Assembly (NCBI GenBank): GCA_963829135.1
Contig: CAWHHO010000004.1
Location: 400,582-464,581, forward strand
DNA length: 64,000 nt
From: Kumtagia sp963829135
GTDB taxonomy: Bacteria > Pseudomonadota > Alphaproteobacteria > Rhizobiales > Rhizobiaceae
Direction: 5' to 3'
Shown here: piece after piece, positions 32,594 through 41,144 of the stretch
How the letters are laid out: the number at the start of each line of letters is the position of its first letter
How positions within the stretch are numbered: the stretch's first letter is position 1
Made by a program: the position numbers and the translations under genes
The notes under the pieces: model-generated
What the model was told of the DNA's origin: nothing
What the model saw: only the letters and a program-made list of their open reading frames with translations
Database searches by the model: none

Positions 32594-34534
32594 TCACGCC
32601 GCAGGCTCGACGAATCGCACCAGAACCGCGCCTTCCGACACCTGAGCTCCCTCGCTGACGATCTCGGCGATTTCGCCCTGATGCGACGCCGTGATCGTGT
32701 GTTCCATCTTCATCGCTTCGAGAACCAGAAGCGGCTGCCCCTTGCTTACCGTCTCGCCAGCGGCTGCCCGAACGATCTTCACCATTCCGGGCATTGGCGC
32801 ACGCATCGATCCGGCGGCTTCGGTATCGTCGAAACGGTCCAGCGGATCGGTAACGGCGAAATCATAACCATCCGCTCCGTCGAAGACGGTGATGTGTCCC
32901 GGCCATGCCACAAGGCGTGGCGTGGCGATGGGCGAAACTTCGGCTCCGTCAAGGACGACCTTGATCGTCCCGCCATCGATTCCGACCCTGCCTGCGATCT
33001 GTTCCGGCCCGAACCGGAGCTTCATTATCCGCGACATAGGATGGAAATGGGCATAGCCAGCAAGTGTCCCCCAGGGATCGTCCGAAACCGGTTTCGCACC
33101 CAGGCCAGTAGCTTCAACCAGGGCACTGGCAACGATCTCGCGGCTTGGCGAAGGCGAAACCGTCAGCGCGTCCTGCTTGCGGCCGATCAAACCGGTATCG
33201 ACATCGCCGGCGCTGAAGTCGGCATCGCGAGCCAGTCTGGCAAGAAATGCAAGGTTCGTCACGGAGCCGGCCACTTCCGTAGCCTCCAGCGTCTCGGACA
33301 GCGCTCCAAGAGCGCTTCGCCGATCCTCACCATGAACGACGACCTTCGCGATCATCGGATCATAATAGGGCGAGACGGCATCGCCGGCGCGTACGCCGGT
33401 CTCGACGCGGATTTGAGTATCCGTCGGGGTTGAGGCTGGAAACTGGAGGTGATGCAGCGTGCCTGTCGCCGGCAAAAAACCTTTGCTCGCGTCCTCGGCA
33501 TAGAGTCGCGCCTCAAAGGCATGGCCATCAAGGCGGATCTCGTCCTGGGTCTTCGGCAGTTGTTCCCCTGCCGCAATGCGTAACTGCCATTCCACCAGGT
33601 CGATGCCGGTGACCATCTCGGTCACGGGATGCTCCACCTGAAGCCGCGTATTCATCTCCATGAACCAGAAGCGGTCAGCGCGCAGACCGTCAGATGCGTC
33701 AACGATGAACTCGACCGTGCCGGCGCCGGAGTAGCCGATTGCCCTGGCCGCCTTGACCGCGGCATCTGTCATCGCGGTGCGCAACTCATCGGTCATACCG
33801 GGGGCAGGCGCTTCCTCGATCACCTTCTGGTGGCGCCGCTGTGCGGAGCAGTCGCGCTCGAACAGATGCACCGCGTTGCCGAAATTGTCGCCGAAAACCT
33901 GGACTTCGATGTGGCGCGGCTTGTCCACATACTTCTCGATCAGAACATGCTCGTCGCCGAATGCCGCCCTGGCTTCACGCTTCGCGCTGCTAAGGGCGTC
34001 GGCAAAATCATCGGGATCGTCGACGCGCCGCATGCCCTTGCCGCCGCCGCCGGCGCGCGCCTTGATCAGCACAGGGTAGCCGATTTCGCGCGCCTTGGTC
34101 GCAAGCAGCACGAGCGCCTGCGTATCGCCATGATAGCCGGGAACGACCGGCACCCCGGCCTTTTCCATCTGCGCCTTCGCCGCATCCTTCAAGCCCATGG
34201 CGCGAATGGAGGCCGCTGACGGCCCTATGAAAGTCAGCCCGGCTGCGACCACCTGATCGACGAAATCCGGGTTCTCCGACAGGAATCCGTAGCCGGGATG
34301 GATCGCCTGCGCTCCGGTTGAAAGCGCCGCCGCGACGATCCTGTCGGCGCGCAGGTAGCTTTCGCCGACCGGAGCTGCGCCGATATGCACCGCCTCGTCG
34401 GCCATTTCGACGTGCAGCGCGTTGGCGTCGGCATCGGAGTAGACCGCAACAGTGCGCACCCCCATGCGCCGCGCTGTTCGGATGACGCGACACGCAATCT
34501 CGCCGCGATTGGCAATAAGGATTTTGGAGAACAA
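32594..34534 (-). CDS. mccA: Methylcrotonyl-CoA carboxylase biotin-containing (alpha) subunit
   Basis: This biotin carboxylase plus biotin carrier subunit carboxylates 3-methylcrotonyl-CoA in leucine degradation. The 646-residue protein starts at a TTG at 34534 (FSKILIANRGEIACRVIRTA) preceded by GAGGGAG. The ATP-grasp glycine loop KARAGGGGKGMR is near residue 155, the catalytic region FMEMNTRLQVEHPVTEMVTG is present, and the biotinylated lysine is in VLEAMKMEHT at the C-terminus. Domain order and length match acyl-CoA carboxylase alpha subunits. The assignment to methylcrotonyl rather than propionyl substrate rests on the ivd and mccB genes 5 kb away on the same strand, so it is strong but contextual. 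Confidence 0.88.
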   Translation of the reverse strand: MFSKILIANRGEIACRVIRTARRMGVRTVAVYSDADANALHVEMADEAVHIGAAPVGESYLRADRIVAAALSTGAQAIHPGYGFLSENPDFVDQVVAAGLTFIGPSAASIRAMGLKDAAKAQMEKAGVPVVPGYHGDTQALVLLATKAREIGYPVLIKARAGGGGKGMRRVDDPDDFADALSSAKREARAAFGDEHVLIEKYVDKPRHIEVQVFGDNFGNAVHLFERDCSAQRRHQKVIEEAPAPGMTDELRTAMTDAAVKAARAIGYSGAGTVEFIVDASDGLRADRFWFMEMNTRLQVEHPVTEMVTGIDLVEWQLRIAAGEQLPKTQDEIRLDGHAFEARLYAEDASKGFLPATGTLHHLQFPASTPTDTQIRVETGVRAGDAVSPYYDPMIAKVVVHGEDRRSALGALSETLEATEVAGSVTNLAFLARLARDADFSAGDVDTGLIGRKQDALTVSPSPSREIVASALVEATGLGAKPVSDDPWGTLAGYAHFHPMSRIMKLRFGPEQIAGRVGIDGGTIKVVLDGAEVSPIATPRLVAWPGHITVFDGADGYDFAVTDPLDRFDDTEAAGSMRAPMPGMVKIVRAAAGETVSKGQPLLVLEAMKMEHTITASHQGEIAEIVSEGAQVSEGAVLVRFVEPAA

Positions 34535-34618
34535 CCTGTCACTCCCTCAGGCGCTTGCTGCGCCTGAGTCTATTGAGCCGCGGACGATACGGACAGCGGA
34601 ATTTACGCCGCCGTGCAA

Positions 34619-35383
34619 TTACCTGCCGTTTGCCACCAGAGAAAAATGTGCGCCCTGCGGATCGACGCAATTGACGATCCACTGGCCCCCGGGCACTTCC
34701 ATCGGGCCGTTGGATATCTGCCCGCCATTGGCCGTCACGCGCTCGACCGCGGCGTCGAGCCCATCGACGTTGAAATAATAACCCCAGAAGGCCGTCGGCA
34801 TGCCGGGCATCTTGTTCATCATGCCGCCGGTCGATACGCCGTCCACCGCGAAGGTCTGGTAAATGCCCATATCCTGCATGTCGACCGCCTGATCCTTGGT
34901 CCAGCCGAACTGGCGGGAATAGAAGTCGAAGGCTTTTTCCCAGTCGTCTGTGTAGAGCTCGCGCCAGCCGATCGTCCCCTGCGCGCCATCCGGCGCCACC
35001 TCCCGCTCATAGTCACTTCGCGGATTGAAAAGCGAAAAGACCGCACCCTGAGGATCGGAAACCACCGAGAAGCGGCCGACATTAGGTATGTCAGAGGGTT
35101 CTCGATAGATCCTGCCGCCTTCATTCTTGACCAACTCTGCCTGTGCATCGACGTCGGCGGAGTAGATGTAGCCCGCCCAGTGCGGCGGCACGCCCCTCGC
35201 CTTGGCCTCTTCGGGAATGGTCATCATGCCGGCGACGCCGGCTTTGCCGACCTGCCCGATCGTGTAGGGCATGTCGCCCGGCATAGGCTCCGTATTCCAG
35301 CCAAGGACAGCCTTGTAGAAGGCCTCCGCTCCGGGCAGATCGGGCGTCATCAATTCATACCAAACGAACGGTGATGCGGGCAT
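34619..35383 (-). CDS. VOC-family (glyoxalase/bleomycin resistance-like) protein, two domains
   Basis: This 254-residue cytosolic protein is made of two VOC modules: FVWYELMTPDLPGAEAFYKAVLGW at the N-terminus and GWRELYTDDWEKAFDFYSRQFGW in the middle, each followed by a GG-containing beta region (GGRIYREPSDIP; NGGQISNGPMEVPGGQWI). Two-domain VOC proteins of this kind are often linked to glyoxalase-like or antibiotic-binding functions; no specific substrate can be read here. AAGGAGGATCCC precedes the ATG. It lies just upstream of mccA on the same strand and could share its transcript. Confidence 0.82.
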   Translation of the reverse strand: MPASPFVWYELMTPDLPGAEAFYKAVLGWNTEPMPGDMPYTIGQVGKAGVAGMMTIPEEAKARGVPPHWAGYIYSADVDAQAELVKNEGGRIYREPSDIPNVGRFSVVSDPQGAVFSLFNPRSDYEREVAPDGAQGTIGWRELYTDDWEKAFDFYSRQFGWTKDQAVDMQDMGIYQTFAVDGVSTGGMMNKMPGMPTAFWGYYFNVDGLDAAVERVTANGGQISNGPMEVPGGQWIVNCVDPQGAHFSLVANGR

Positions 35384-35490
35384 GGGATCCTCCTTTGTTG
35401 CACGCTGGTTTTCACTTTAGGCCCTACCATATGGCAGAACCACGACACATGAAGCGGGTCTGCAAACGCCTTGCGACCGCTATCGTTTAG

Positions 35491-36117
35491 TCACGCCGGC
35501 GCGATGAAGGGCTGCGATATCTGCTGAAAAACGGGCATCTCCTCCAGCCTTGCGCAATGCGCAGACAAGGCGGGATAGTCGTCCAGCGGGATCAGGCCCG
35601 GATGAGAGTCGCCGACATGGCGCATTGCCGCCGCCACGGCGATATCGGCATGACCGATAGAGTCGCCGAACCAGTAACGGGTCCTGCGGGCAGCGCGGTC
35701 GGCTTCGAGCACCGCAAGCGTGGCGAACATCTGCGACTTGCAGCGCTCAGCCCAAAGCGGCGACACCGTCTCATGCAGCCGTGTCTCGTAGAAAAGGCTG
35801 ACGCCCTTGTCGGCGAACCCGGTTGCCAGCGCCGCGATTTTCAGCGCCCGATGCCGGTCAGGTTCGGTGGTTGGGAACATGCGCTGCTCGACCGGTACAA
35901 GGCTGTCGACATAGTCGAGGATCAGGTGGCTCTCGATCAGCACATCATAATTGTCGAGGACCAGGGTGGGAACGCGGAGCAGAGGGTTGTAGGGCCGGAT
36001 CTTATCGGTATCGCCGAATGTCGACCACGGCCTGTGCTCGAACGGTATCCCGTAGAGCGTCAACGCAATGCCGATACGCCGGACGAACGAGGAATCATAC
36101 TGGCCGATCAGGATCAT
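35491..36117 (-). CDS. Glutathione S-transferase family protein
   Basis: This 208-residue protein has an N-terminal thioredoxin-like GST domain: IGQYDSSFVRRIGIALTLYG with the usual catalytic-region Ser, then PLLRVPTLVLDNYDVLIESHLILDYVD, where the cis-Pro VPTL and the E-S pair bind glutathione. The all-helical C-terminal domain includes HADIAVAAAMRHVGDSHPG. A degenerate copy of its 5' third lies 1.5 kb upstream at 37.5-37.7 kb. It probably has a detoxification or stress role; the substrate is unknown. It is one of the genes separating mccB from mccA. Confidence 0.85.
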   Translation of the reverse strand: MILIGQYDSSFVRRIGIALTLYGIPFEHRPWSTFGDTDKIRPYNPLLRVPTLVLDNYDVLIESHLILDYVDSLVPVEQRMFPTTEPDRHRALKIAALATGFADKGVSLFYETRLHETVSPLWAERCKSQMFATLAVLEADRAARRTRYWFGDSIGHADIAVAAAMRHVGDSHPGLIPLDDYPALSAHCARLEEMPVFQQISQPFIAPA

Positions 36118-36388
36118 AGGGTTGGCTCCAAAGCTGTAGCAATTGTCATAGCCGACGCTGGCTAAGCAAGACAGTCACCAGGGACCTGCTGACAATTCCA
36201 GTCATGATCGCCGGACAATCACGGCCGACCGTCAAAGGAGCGCCTACTCGGAGGGCGCAACGGCTGACGCGTCGTCCTCGGGCTCGTCCGGAGGATCTGA
36301 AGGTTTGAAGGGCCGGCCACTGCAGGTTGAGGCCGGTCTATACTCGGGAAAAACCGAGGATGGCGCGGATGCAATGTGGAGCATGCCG

Positions 36389-37366
36389 TCAAGACGTGTC
36401 GGCACGCTCCACGGCCCAGAGGGCCAGGCCATGGAGTTCGTTCAGGACATCGTATGCCGGATGATCGGGCTTGCGCCGCCATCCTGGCGGACGGCCGGGC
36501 CGCATCGGCGACAGGCGCTGAAGCCGGCCTTTGGTCTGTCCGCCTGCGGCGCCATATTCCCCTTGATGGGGAGGGGCGGCGCGCAGCGCAGGGGTGGGGT
36601 GCAGGAGACCGCCGCGACTTTCCCTTTCACGGCCGCCTTCCCCTGCCAGTCTGGCGTCGCGGCGCGCTTGCCAGCACGCAAGGCGCTTTGCCTGACGCGG
36701 CAGGTCGTCAAGCACGCGTCCGATCGCTTCTAGCCGCCGATGCAGGCGACCCGCATCGAGCGGATCGTCCGGGGATGGCGGCAGCGGGTCCGGCGCGCGG
36801 GGTGGTTGGAACAGCGGATTGTACGGCCGGCTGTCGAGGAAGGAGATGCGCGGCATGGCGCTTGGCTTCACTGACTTGCGGCGGGCACCGAACCGTTTGA
36901 GCGGGTCGAGCAACGGCAGCGAGAGGGTGGACGAGCGCTTCGGCGCCAGCGCACGCGCCCATTCGGGCAGCGGGCCAGGCCGGATCACCACACCCGTGCC
37001 GAAGCCGTTGCTGCGGTTGAGGACCGGCTTCGGCTTGGCGGCACGCAGGCGCGACGGTGCAAGCTCGACCACCAAGCCGCGCGCGGCGATAATGATCAGC
37101 CGCCGCGCCGCCGCTTCGGCCGGACGCAACAGCCTGAGCACGAAACGGTGAAGATGTCGCGGGAGGGTTGGTGCCGGGATAGGTTCCGGGGACAGTTTAC
37201 TTTTTTCCGCTGGACCCAGCCCTGAAGCGTCACTGCCTTTCTGCGGAAAGAAAGGAAACTGTCCCCCTGCGCTTCCGCCGCCCGCGACCCCGACCATGGC
37301 GACGAGCATCGCCAGGACGCGCTTCAGCGCCTCCCGGTTCTTCTCGATTGCCAGTGTCCAGTCCAT
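36389..37366 (-). CDS. Conserved-looking hypothetical protein enlarged by two palindromic repeat elements
   Basis: This 325-residue, very basic protein has no recognised domain. The start (MDWTLAIEKNREALKRVLAML, preceded by GAGGAG) and segments such as LPRHLHRFVLRLLRPAEAAARRLIIIAARGLVVELAP look like a genuine rhizobial protein, probably with one amphipathic or membrane-associated region. Two stretches are not: GGQFPFFPQKGSDASG (from an inverted-repeat element at 37188-37266) and LLHPTPALRAAPPHQGEYG (from a C/G-run element at about 36557-36606). Both keep the frame open. The core protein without them would be about 270 residues. Function unknown. Confidence 0.6.
   Translation of the reverse strand: MDWTLAIEKNREALKRVLAMLVAMVGVAGGGSAGGQFPFFPQKGSDASGLGPAEKSKLSPEPIPAPTLPRHLHRFVLRLLRPAEAAARRLIIIAARGLVVELAPSRLRAAKPKPVLNRSNGFGTGVVIRPGPLPEWARALAPKRSSTLSLPLLDPLKRFGARRKSVKPSAMPRISFLDSRPYNPLFQPPRAPDPLPPSPDDPLDAGRLHRRLEAIGRVLDDLPRQAKRLACWQARRDARLAGEGGRERESRGGLLHPTPALRAAPPHQGEYGAAGGQTKGRLQRLSPMRPGRPPGWRRKPDHPAYDVLNELHGLALWAVERADTS
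36557..36606. repeat. Half of a C/G-run palindromic element inside a coding gene
   Basis: The sequence runs CCCCTTGATGGGGAGGGGCG and ends in GGGGTGGGGTGCAG, the same composition and order as one arm of the dispersed element at 7.9 kb (C run, hairpin turn, G runs, GGGGTGGGGT end). It contributes low-complexity residues to the hypothetical protein in whose frame it lies. The limits are approximate. Confidence 0.5.
37188..37266. repeat. Inverted-repeat element of the GGGGACAGTTT type inside a coding gene
   Basis: The left arm (37188-37210) begins GGGGACAGTTTAC and ends TTTTTTCCGC. The right arm (37243-37266) is its inverted copy with three differences, ending AACTGTCCCC. The element is 79 bases long, lies in frame near the 5' end of the hypothetical gene and does not stop translation. 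Such GGGGACAGTTT-bounded elements form dispersed families in many proteobacterial genomes. Confidence 0.8.
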
Positions 37367-37524
37367 CGCTGCTCCTCGAAAGCCCCCATATCATATGTTC
37401 TTTGTTTGTTCTAGTATCTAAATGCACGCTTATTGAAACCGAATGCGATAGACAAGCGCCAATGTCGGCGTTCTGCGTCCGCTTATCTGTGCTCCGGCCG
37501 GGGGCTGCTGGACTATCCGCTCGG

Positions 37525-37687
37525 ACCTGTCCGGAACCCAGCGCCAGCATGCAACGCAGCGGATTCATCATGTCCGCCTCGCCAAAGGTCGGCCTAGGCT
37601 TGTGCTCGAAGACAATGCCTTAGAGCCTCAGCGCAACGCCGCCCCTCCGCACGAATGAGGAATCATATGGTCCGATGATGGTTGGGC
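37525..37687 (-). pseudogene. Remnant of a second glutathione S-transferase gene (N-terminal part)
   Basis: Read on the minus strand from 37687, the sequence gives IIGPYDSSFVRRGGVALRL, a stop, then GIVFEHKPRPTFGEADMMNP. This aligns residue for residue with the start of the intact GST at 35.5-36.1 kb (IGQYDSSFVRRIGIALTLYG, IPFEHRPWSTFGD). The start codon is lost, there is an in-frame stop, and similarity ends after about 55 residues. The divergence from the intact copy shows it is an old paralogue, not a recent tandem copy. It lies at the edge of the AT-richer cassette. Confidence 0.72.
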
Positions 37688-37799
37688 TTCGTCGTCACGG
37701 ACTTTTGTCACGCGGACGAGTTGAAGCGCAGGTGCCGTCGATTGCTCTGATGATCCGGAAGGAGTAGCTTCCAGAGTTAGAGACAGAGGCATACGCAGT

Positions 37800-38360
37800 T
37801 CATAACGGACCCGGATATTCTGTTTTAACATTACGAAGCTGAGCAGACTTCGTCTCTAAAACTATTCTGTCAGCAACGGCTACGTCGTTCGCCAAAGCTT
37901 CTTTATCCGCAGCTTCGTCTATCAATGATTTTTGCAGACTTACGATATCATAGTCTCTCCAAATAACGTAGACCATTCGACAAAAAGACAAGGAAACTAA
38001 ACCAGTTAAAACAGACGAGAACATTCTATGGACGACATCACAACTTTGTATTATTGAAGTCTTAAAAATCGTCGATATAACGACAGATATTATAGTTACA
38101 CCCATGATTACTGCAATTAAAAAGTACGATTTTGTAAGATCTACGATCGCAGCGGTGAGGTTTTTTCTTTGTTGCGGATCGATGCTTTTCCAGTCTATCG
38201 TAGGCATTCCCCGATTCATACGTACCAGGATTGCGGCCAACATAATGGACAGCGAAGCGACTAGCGGCTGAAACCCGTCTACTAGACGTGGAAAGTCAAC
38301 GAAAAGCCAGGACAGCGTTGCTGCCAGAACCACAATCAAGATTGTGAAAGTGAGAACCAT
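37800..38360 (-). CDS. Putative four-helix membrane protein of unknown function (cassette gene 2)
   Basis: This 186-residue protein has about four hydrophobic helices: VLTFTILIVVLAATLSWLFV at the N-terminus, LVASLSIMLAAILV, then SYFLIAVIMGVTIISVVIST, and MFSSVLTGLVSLSFCRMVYV. A charged cytosolic tail of about 45 residues (SLIDEAADKEALANDVAVAD) follows. The ATG overlaps the stop of the upstream gene (TGATG) and has no ribosome-binding site of its own, so translation is coupled. Base composition is visibly more AT-rich than the flanking leucine genes, suggesting horizontal acquisition. I do not recognise the family. A small membrane protein coupled to a larger soluble partner is an arrangement seen in several anti-phage and toxin systems, but no homology is claimed. 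Confidence 0.7.
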   Translation of the reverse strand: MVLTFTILIVVLAATLSWLFVDFPRLVDGFQPLVASLSIMLAAILVRMNRGMPTIDWKSIDPQQRKNLTAAIVDLTKSYFLIAVIMGVTIISVVISTIFKTSIIQSCDVVHRMFSSVLTGLVSLSFCRMVYVIWRDYDIVSLQKSLIDEAADKEALANDVAVADRIVLETKSAQLRNVKTEYPGPL

Positions 38361-39400
38361 CAGGGCAATATCTTCCCATCGTGAACAAATCGTGAATATA
38401 CCACCTGAAGCTGATCGGCAACATTGTTAAACTCAAGGAGGTTAGCGCCTTCATGTTGGAGCGAAAATGGCATCTTGGTGCGCAAGATTGCGTCACCGTC
38501 TGACAGTTGCCCATCACTCCCTTCAATTCGCACATCGCCCTCAGTAAGATCGTCTAAGCCACTAGCAATATTTCGAAGTTGGGCTTTGGACTCTTCCGTG
38601 CGACGGCCCTTGACTTTAACCGATGCGTCAACTGCTAGATACTCCTTCGGTCCCAGGCTCTCTATAAGGGATTGAGTTTTCGCTTTGCCGAATAGCGCCT
38701 CGACTACAGGAACAGCCTGCCCAAACTCCAAGAATTTGTCAGCTATACGTCGCGTCGTACTAACGGTCTTCGCAGTATCGTCACCGACCGTATTGACTGA
38801 GAATTGGGGTGCTGATTTCCCTTTCACCCGAAGGCTTCTAATATCTCCTATGTCGCCTTTAAATTGTGACTTGTCGAACTCGGCTTGAAATTCGAGCGAA
38901 TCTGGCGATTTCAGGCCTGATGGGTCGTGCTTAACCAACCAATCGAGATAACTTTGGATTTGTTCGCCAGTCATCGATCCAGTCTTTACAAAGAAAAGGT
39001 GATTGTCGATCGTCAACCAATACGCCATACCCCTTATGAACTGTGATCCCTTTGGTGCCGCACGCTCTTGTAGTTCATAAATTTCGGCCATAGTTAAGTC
39101 TGATAAAGATACAGTTGATGCATTTAAGGCAAGAAGAGCTTGAAGCCCTTTAGATTCTATCAAGCACATCTCCCCGAAAACGGAGCTTGATAGATCTGCA
39201 ACTTTGTTGAGAAGGATTTCCTTTTCAGCAGGTCCGCCGACCTGCAAGCGACGATCGTTGACACGCGACCAAAGTGCATTTCCGGCTTTGTCGTTTTGTG
39301 CAAGCGCCGCTCTACAGAGTTGCTCAAGATCAGATTTTGTCTGCGTTTGGTTCGGAACTTTGCAACTTCTATAGTGTACTAGGTGGTATGCAGTAAGCAT
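38360..39400 (-). CDS. Soluble protein of unknown function (cassette gene 1)
   Basis: This 346-residue protein has no signal peptide, no membrane segment and no domain I can name. ATG 39400 follows TTGAGGGAGTTGCC; a TTG upstream adds five residues at most. The N-terminal half is helical (DLEQLCRAALAQNDKAGNAL, EILLNKVADLSSSVFGEM), with a hydrophobic centre RGMAYWLTIDNHLFFVKTG followed by an amphipathic stretch TGEQIQSYLDWLVKHD. The C-terminal half alternates strands and charged turns (LGPKEYLAVDASVKVKGRRT, DVRIEGSDGQLSDGDAILRT). It is AT-richer than its neighbours and forms a tight two-gene unit with the membrane protein downstream. The pair sits between mccB and a GST remnant, where it splits an otherwise linked pathway. 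Confidence 0.72.
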   Translation of the reverse strand: MLTAYHLVHYRSCKVPNQTQTKSDLEQLCRAALAQNDKAGNALWSRVNDRRLQVGGPAEKEILLNKVADLSSSVFGEMCLIESKGLQALLALNASTVSLSDLTMAEIYELQERAAPKGSQFIRGMAYWLTIDNHLFFVKTGSMTGEQIQSYLDWLVKHDPSGLKSPDSLEFQAEFDKSQFKGDIGDIRSLRVKGKSAPQFSVNTVGDDTAKTVSTTRRIADKFLEFGQAVPVVEALFGKAKTQSLIESLGPKEYLAVDASVKVKGRRTEESKAQLRNIASGLDDLTEGDVRIEGSDGQLSDGDAILRTKMPFSLQHEGANLLEFNNVADQLQVVYSRFVHDGKILP

Positions 39401-39479
39401 AGGCAACTCCCTCAAGAGATACCGCAGCTTGATACGATCAATTCATAAGCACAAGAGCTTTGCGCGGTTCGCCCACCCC

Positions 39480-41087
39480 TCACATCCTGAACACGCCGAA
39501 CTTCGTCTCCGGCACTGGCGTGTTGAGCGCTGCGCTCAGACTGAGCGCCAGCACCTCGCGTGACCTGGCCGGGTCGATGATGCCGTCGTCCCAAAGCCGC
39601 GCCGATGAGTAGAGCGGGTGCCCTTCGCGCTCGTATTGATCGAGGATCGGCGCGCGGAATTCGGCTTCTTCCTCGGCGGACCAGACGCCACCCTTGCGCT
39701 CGATGCCCTCGCGCTTGACCAGCGCCAGAACAGTCGCCGCCTGCTCGCCGCCCATCACCGAGATGCGCGCATTCGGCCACATCCATAGGAAGCGCGGCGA
39801 AAAGGCCCGGCCGCACATCCCGTAATTGCCGGCGCCGAACGAGCCGCCGATGATCATCGTCACCTTCGGTACCTGGGCCGCCGCGACCGCCGTCACCAGC
39901 TTGGCACCATCCTTGGCAATGCCGCCTGCCTCGTATTTCGCCCCCACCATGAAGCCGGTGATATTCTGGAGGAACACGAGCGGGATCTTGCGTTGGCAGC
40001 ATAGCTCTATGAAATGCGCGCCCTTCAAGGCGCTCTCCGAAAACAGCACGCCGTTGTTGGCCAGCACGCCTACGGGCATGCCGTGGACATGGGCAAACCC
40101 GGTCACCAGAGTGGTGCCGTAGTTCTGCTTGAACTCGTCAAGCTCCGACCCGTCGACAATCCGGGCAATCACCTCGCGCACGTCATAAGGCTGGCGCGTA
40201 TCCCGCGGAATGATGCCGTAGAGCTCGTGCGGATCGTGAAGCGGCGGAAGCGGTTTGCGCATTTCCACGCCTACCGGCTTAGTTCGATTGAAATTTCTTA
40301 TGATACGCCGGACGATCGCCAGCGCATGCTCGTCATCCAGAGCATAATGATCGACAACACCCGAGAGACGGGCATGGATCTCGGCGCCTCCCAGAGCTTC
40401 CGCGGAAACATCTTCACCGGTTGCCGCTTTCACGAGCGGAGGGCCGGCAAGGAAAATCGTACCCTGATTGCGCACGATGACAGACTCGTCCGACATCGCC
40501 GGCACATAGGCACCGCCCGCCGTACACGAGCCCATCACGCAGGCGATTTGCGGAATGCCCTTCGCGCTCATAGTGGCCTGGTTGAAGAAGATACGGCCGA
40601 AATGGTCGCGGTCTGGAAACACCTCGTCCTGGTTCGGCAGGTTCGCGCCGCCACTATCGACAAGATAGATGCAGGGAAGGGCGTTCTGAACTGCAATCTC
40701 CTGCGCGCGGAGATGCTTCTTCACGGTGAGCGGATAGTAGGTGCCGCCCTTCACGGTTGCGTCGTTGACGACGACCATGACCTCCCGGCCCTCGACGCGC
40801 CCGATGCCGGCGATCATGCCCGCCGACGAGATATCACCGCCATACATGTCCCATGCGGCAAACTGGCCGACCTCGAGGAAAGGCGATCCCGGATCCAGCA
40901 ACTGCGCGAGCCGCTCGCGCGGCAGCAGCTTTCCGCGGCTCACATGCCGTTCGCGTGCCTCGTCCGATCCGCCGCGCTCGACCGTCGCGGCTTTTTCGGC
41001 GATGTCGGCAACGAGGGCCTGCAGGCGTTCCCTGTTCGCCCTAAAGGCATCCGAGGCGAGGGAGATCTGCGATTTGATGACGGGCAT
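39480..41087 (-). CDS. mccB: Methylcrotonyl-CoA carboxylase carboxyltransferase (beta) subunit
   Basis: This is the carboxyltransferase partner of mccA, which moves the carboxyl group from biotin to 3-methylcrotonyl-CoA. At 535 residues it has full length. Typical motifs are YLVDSGGANLPNQDEVFPD, GSCTAGGAYVPAMSDE, FLAGPPLVKAATGED and the C-terminal oxyanion/biotin region GGSFGAGNYGMCGRAFSPRF. The DSGGANLP sequence is characteristic of methylcrotonyl-CoA carboxylase rather than propionyl-CoA carboxylase. It follows ivd on the same strand, 57 bases downstream, so the two form an operon. mccA, usually next, is 4.9 kb away behind inserted genes. Confidence 0.93.
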   Translation of the reverse strand: MPVIKSQISLASDAFRANRERLQALVADIAEKAATVERGGSDEARERHVSRGKLLPRERLAQLLDPGSPFLEVGQFAAWDMYGGDISSAGMIAGIGRVEGREVMVVVNDATVKGGTYYPLTVKKHLRAQEIAVQNALPCIYLVDSGGANLPNQDEVFPDRDHFGRIFFNQATMSAKGIPQIACVMGSCTAGGAYVPAMSDESVIVRNQGTIFLAGPPLVKAATGEDVSAEALGGAEIHARLSGVVDHYALDDEHALAIVRRIIRNFNRTKPVGVEMRKPLPPLHDPHELYGIIPRDTRQPYDVREVIARIVDGSELDEFKQNYGTTLVTGFAHVHGMPVGVLANNGVLFSESALKGAHFIELCCQRKIPLVFLQNITGFMVGAKYEAGGIAKDGAKLVTAVAAAQVPKVTMIIGGSFGAGNYGMCGRAFSPRFLWMWPNARISVMGGEQAATVLALVKREGIERKGGVWSAEEEAEFRAPILDQYEREGHPLYSSARLWDDGIIDPARSREVLALSLSAALNTPVPETKFGVFRM

Positions 41088-41144
41088 ACGATCCTCGGCG
41101 AGCTACTTGCAGTTTGACGCAGGGAGGCTTGAGGCATGCCTCAA

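Noticed and set aside
36219..36482. Two overlapping minus-strand frames after the hypothetical gene, one ending in an acidic tail (DPPDEPEDDASAVAPSE)
   Set aside because: The acidic tail looks protein-like, but there is no ribosome-binding site and the frame overlaps the upstream gene; it may be a frameshifted old C-terminus, which I cannot show.
37800..39400. The two-gene cassette as a Kiwa defence system
   Set aside because: A four-helix membrane protein plus a ~315-residue soluble protein is similar in outline, but the gene order is reversed and I can see no diagnostic sequence similarity, so I did not name it.
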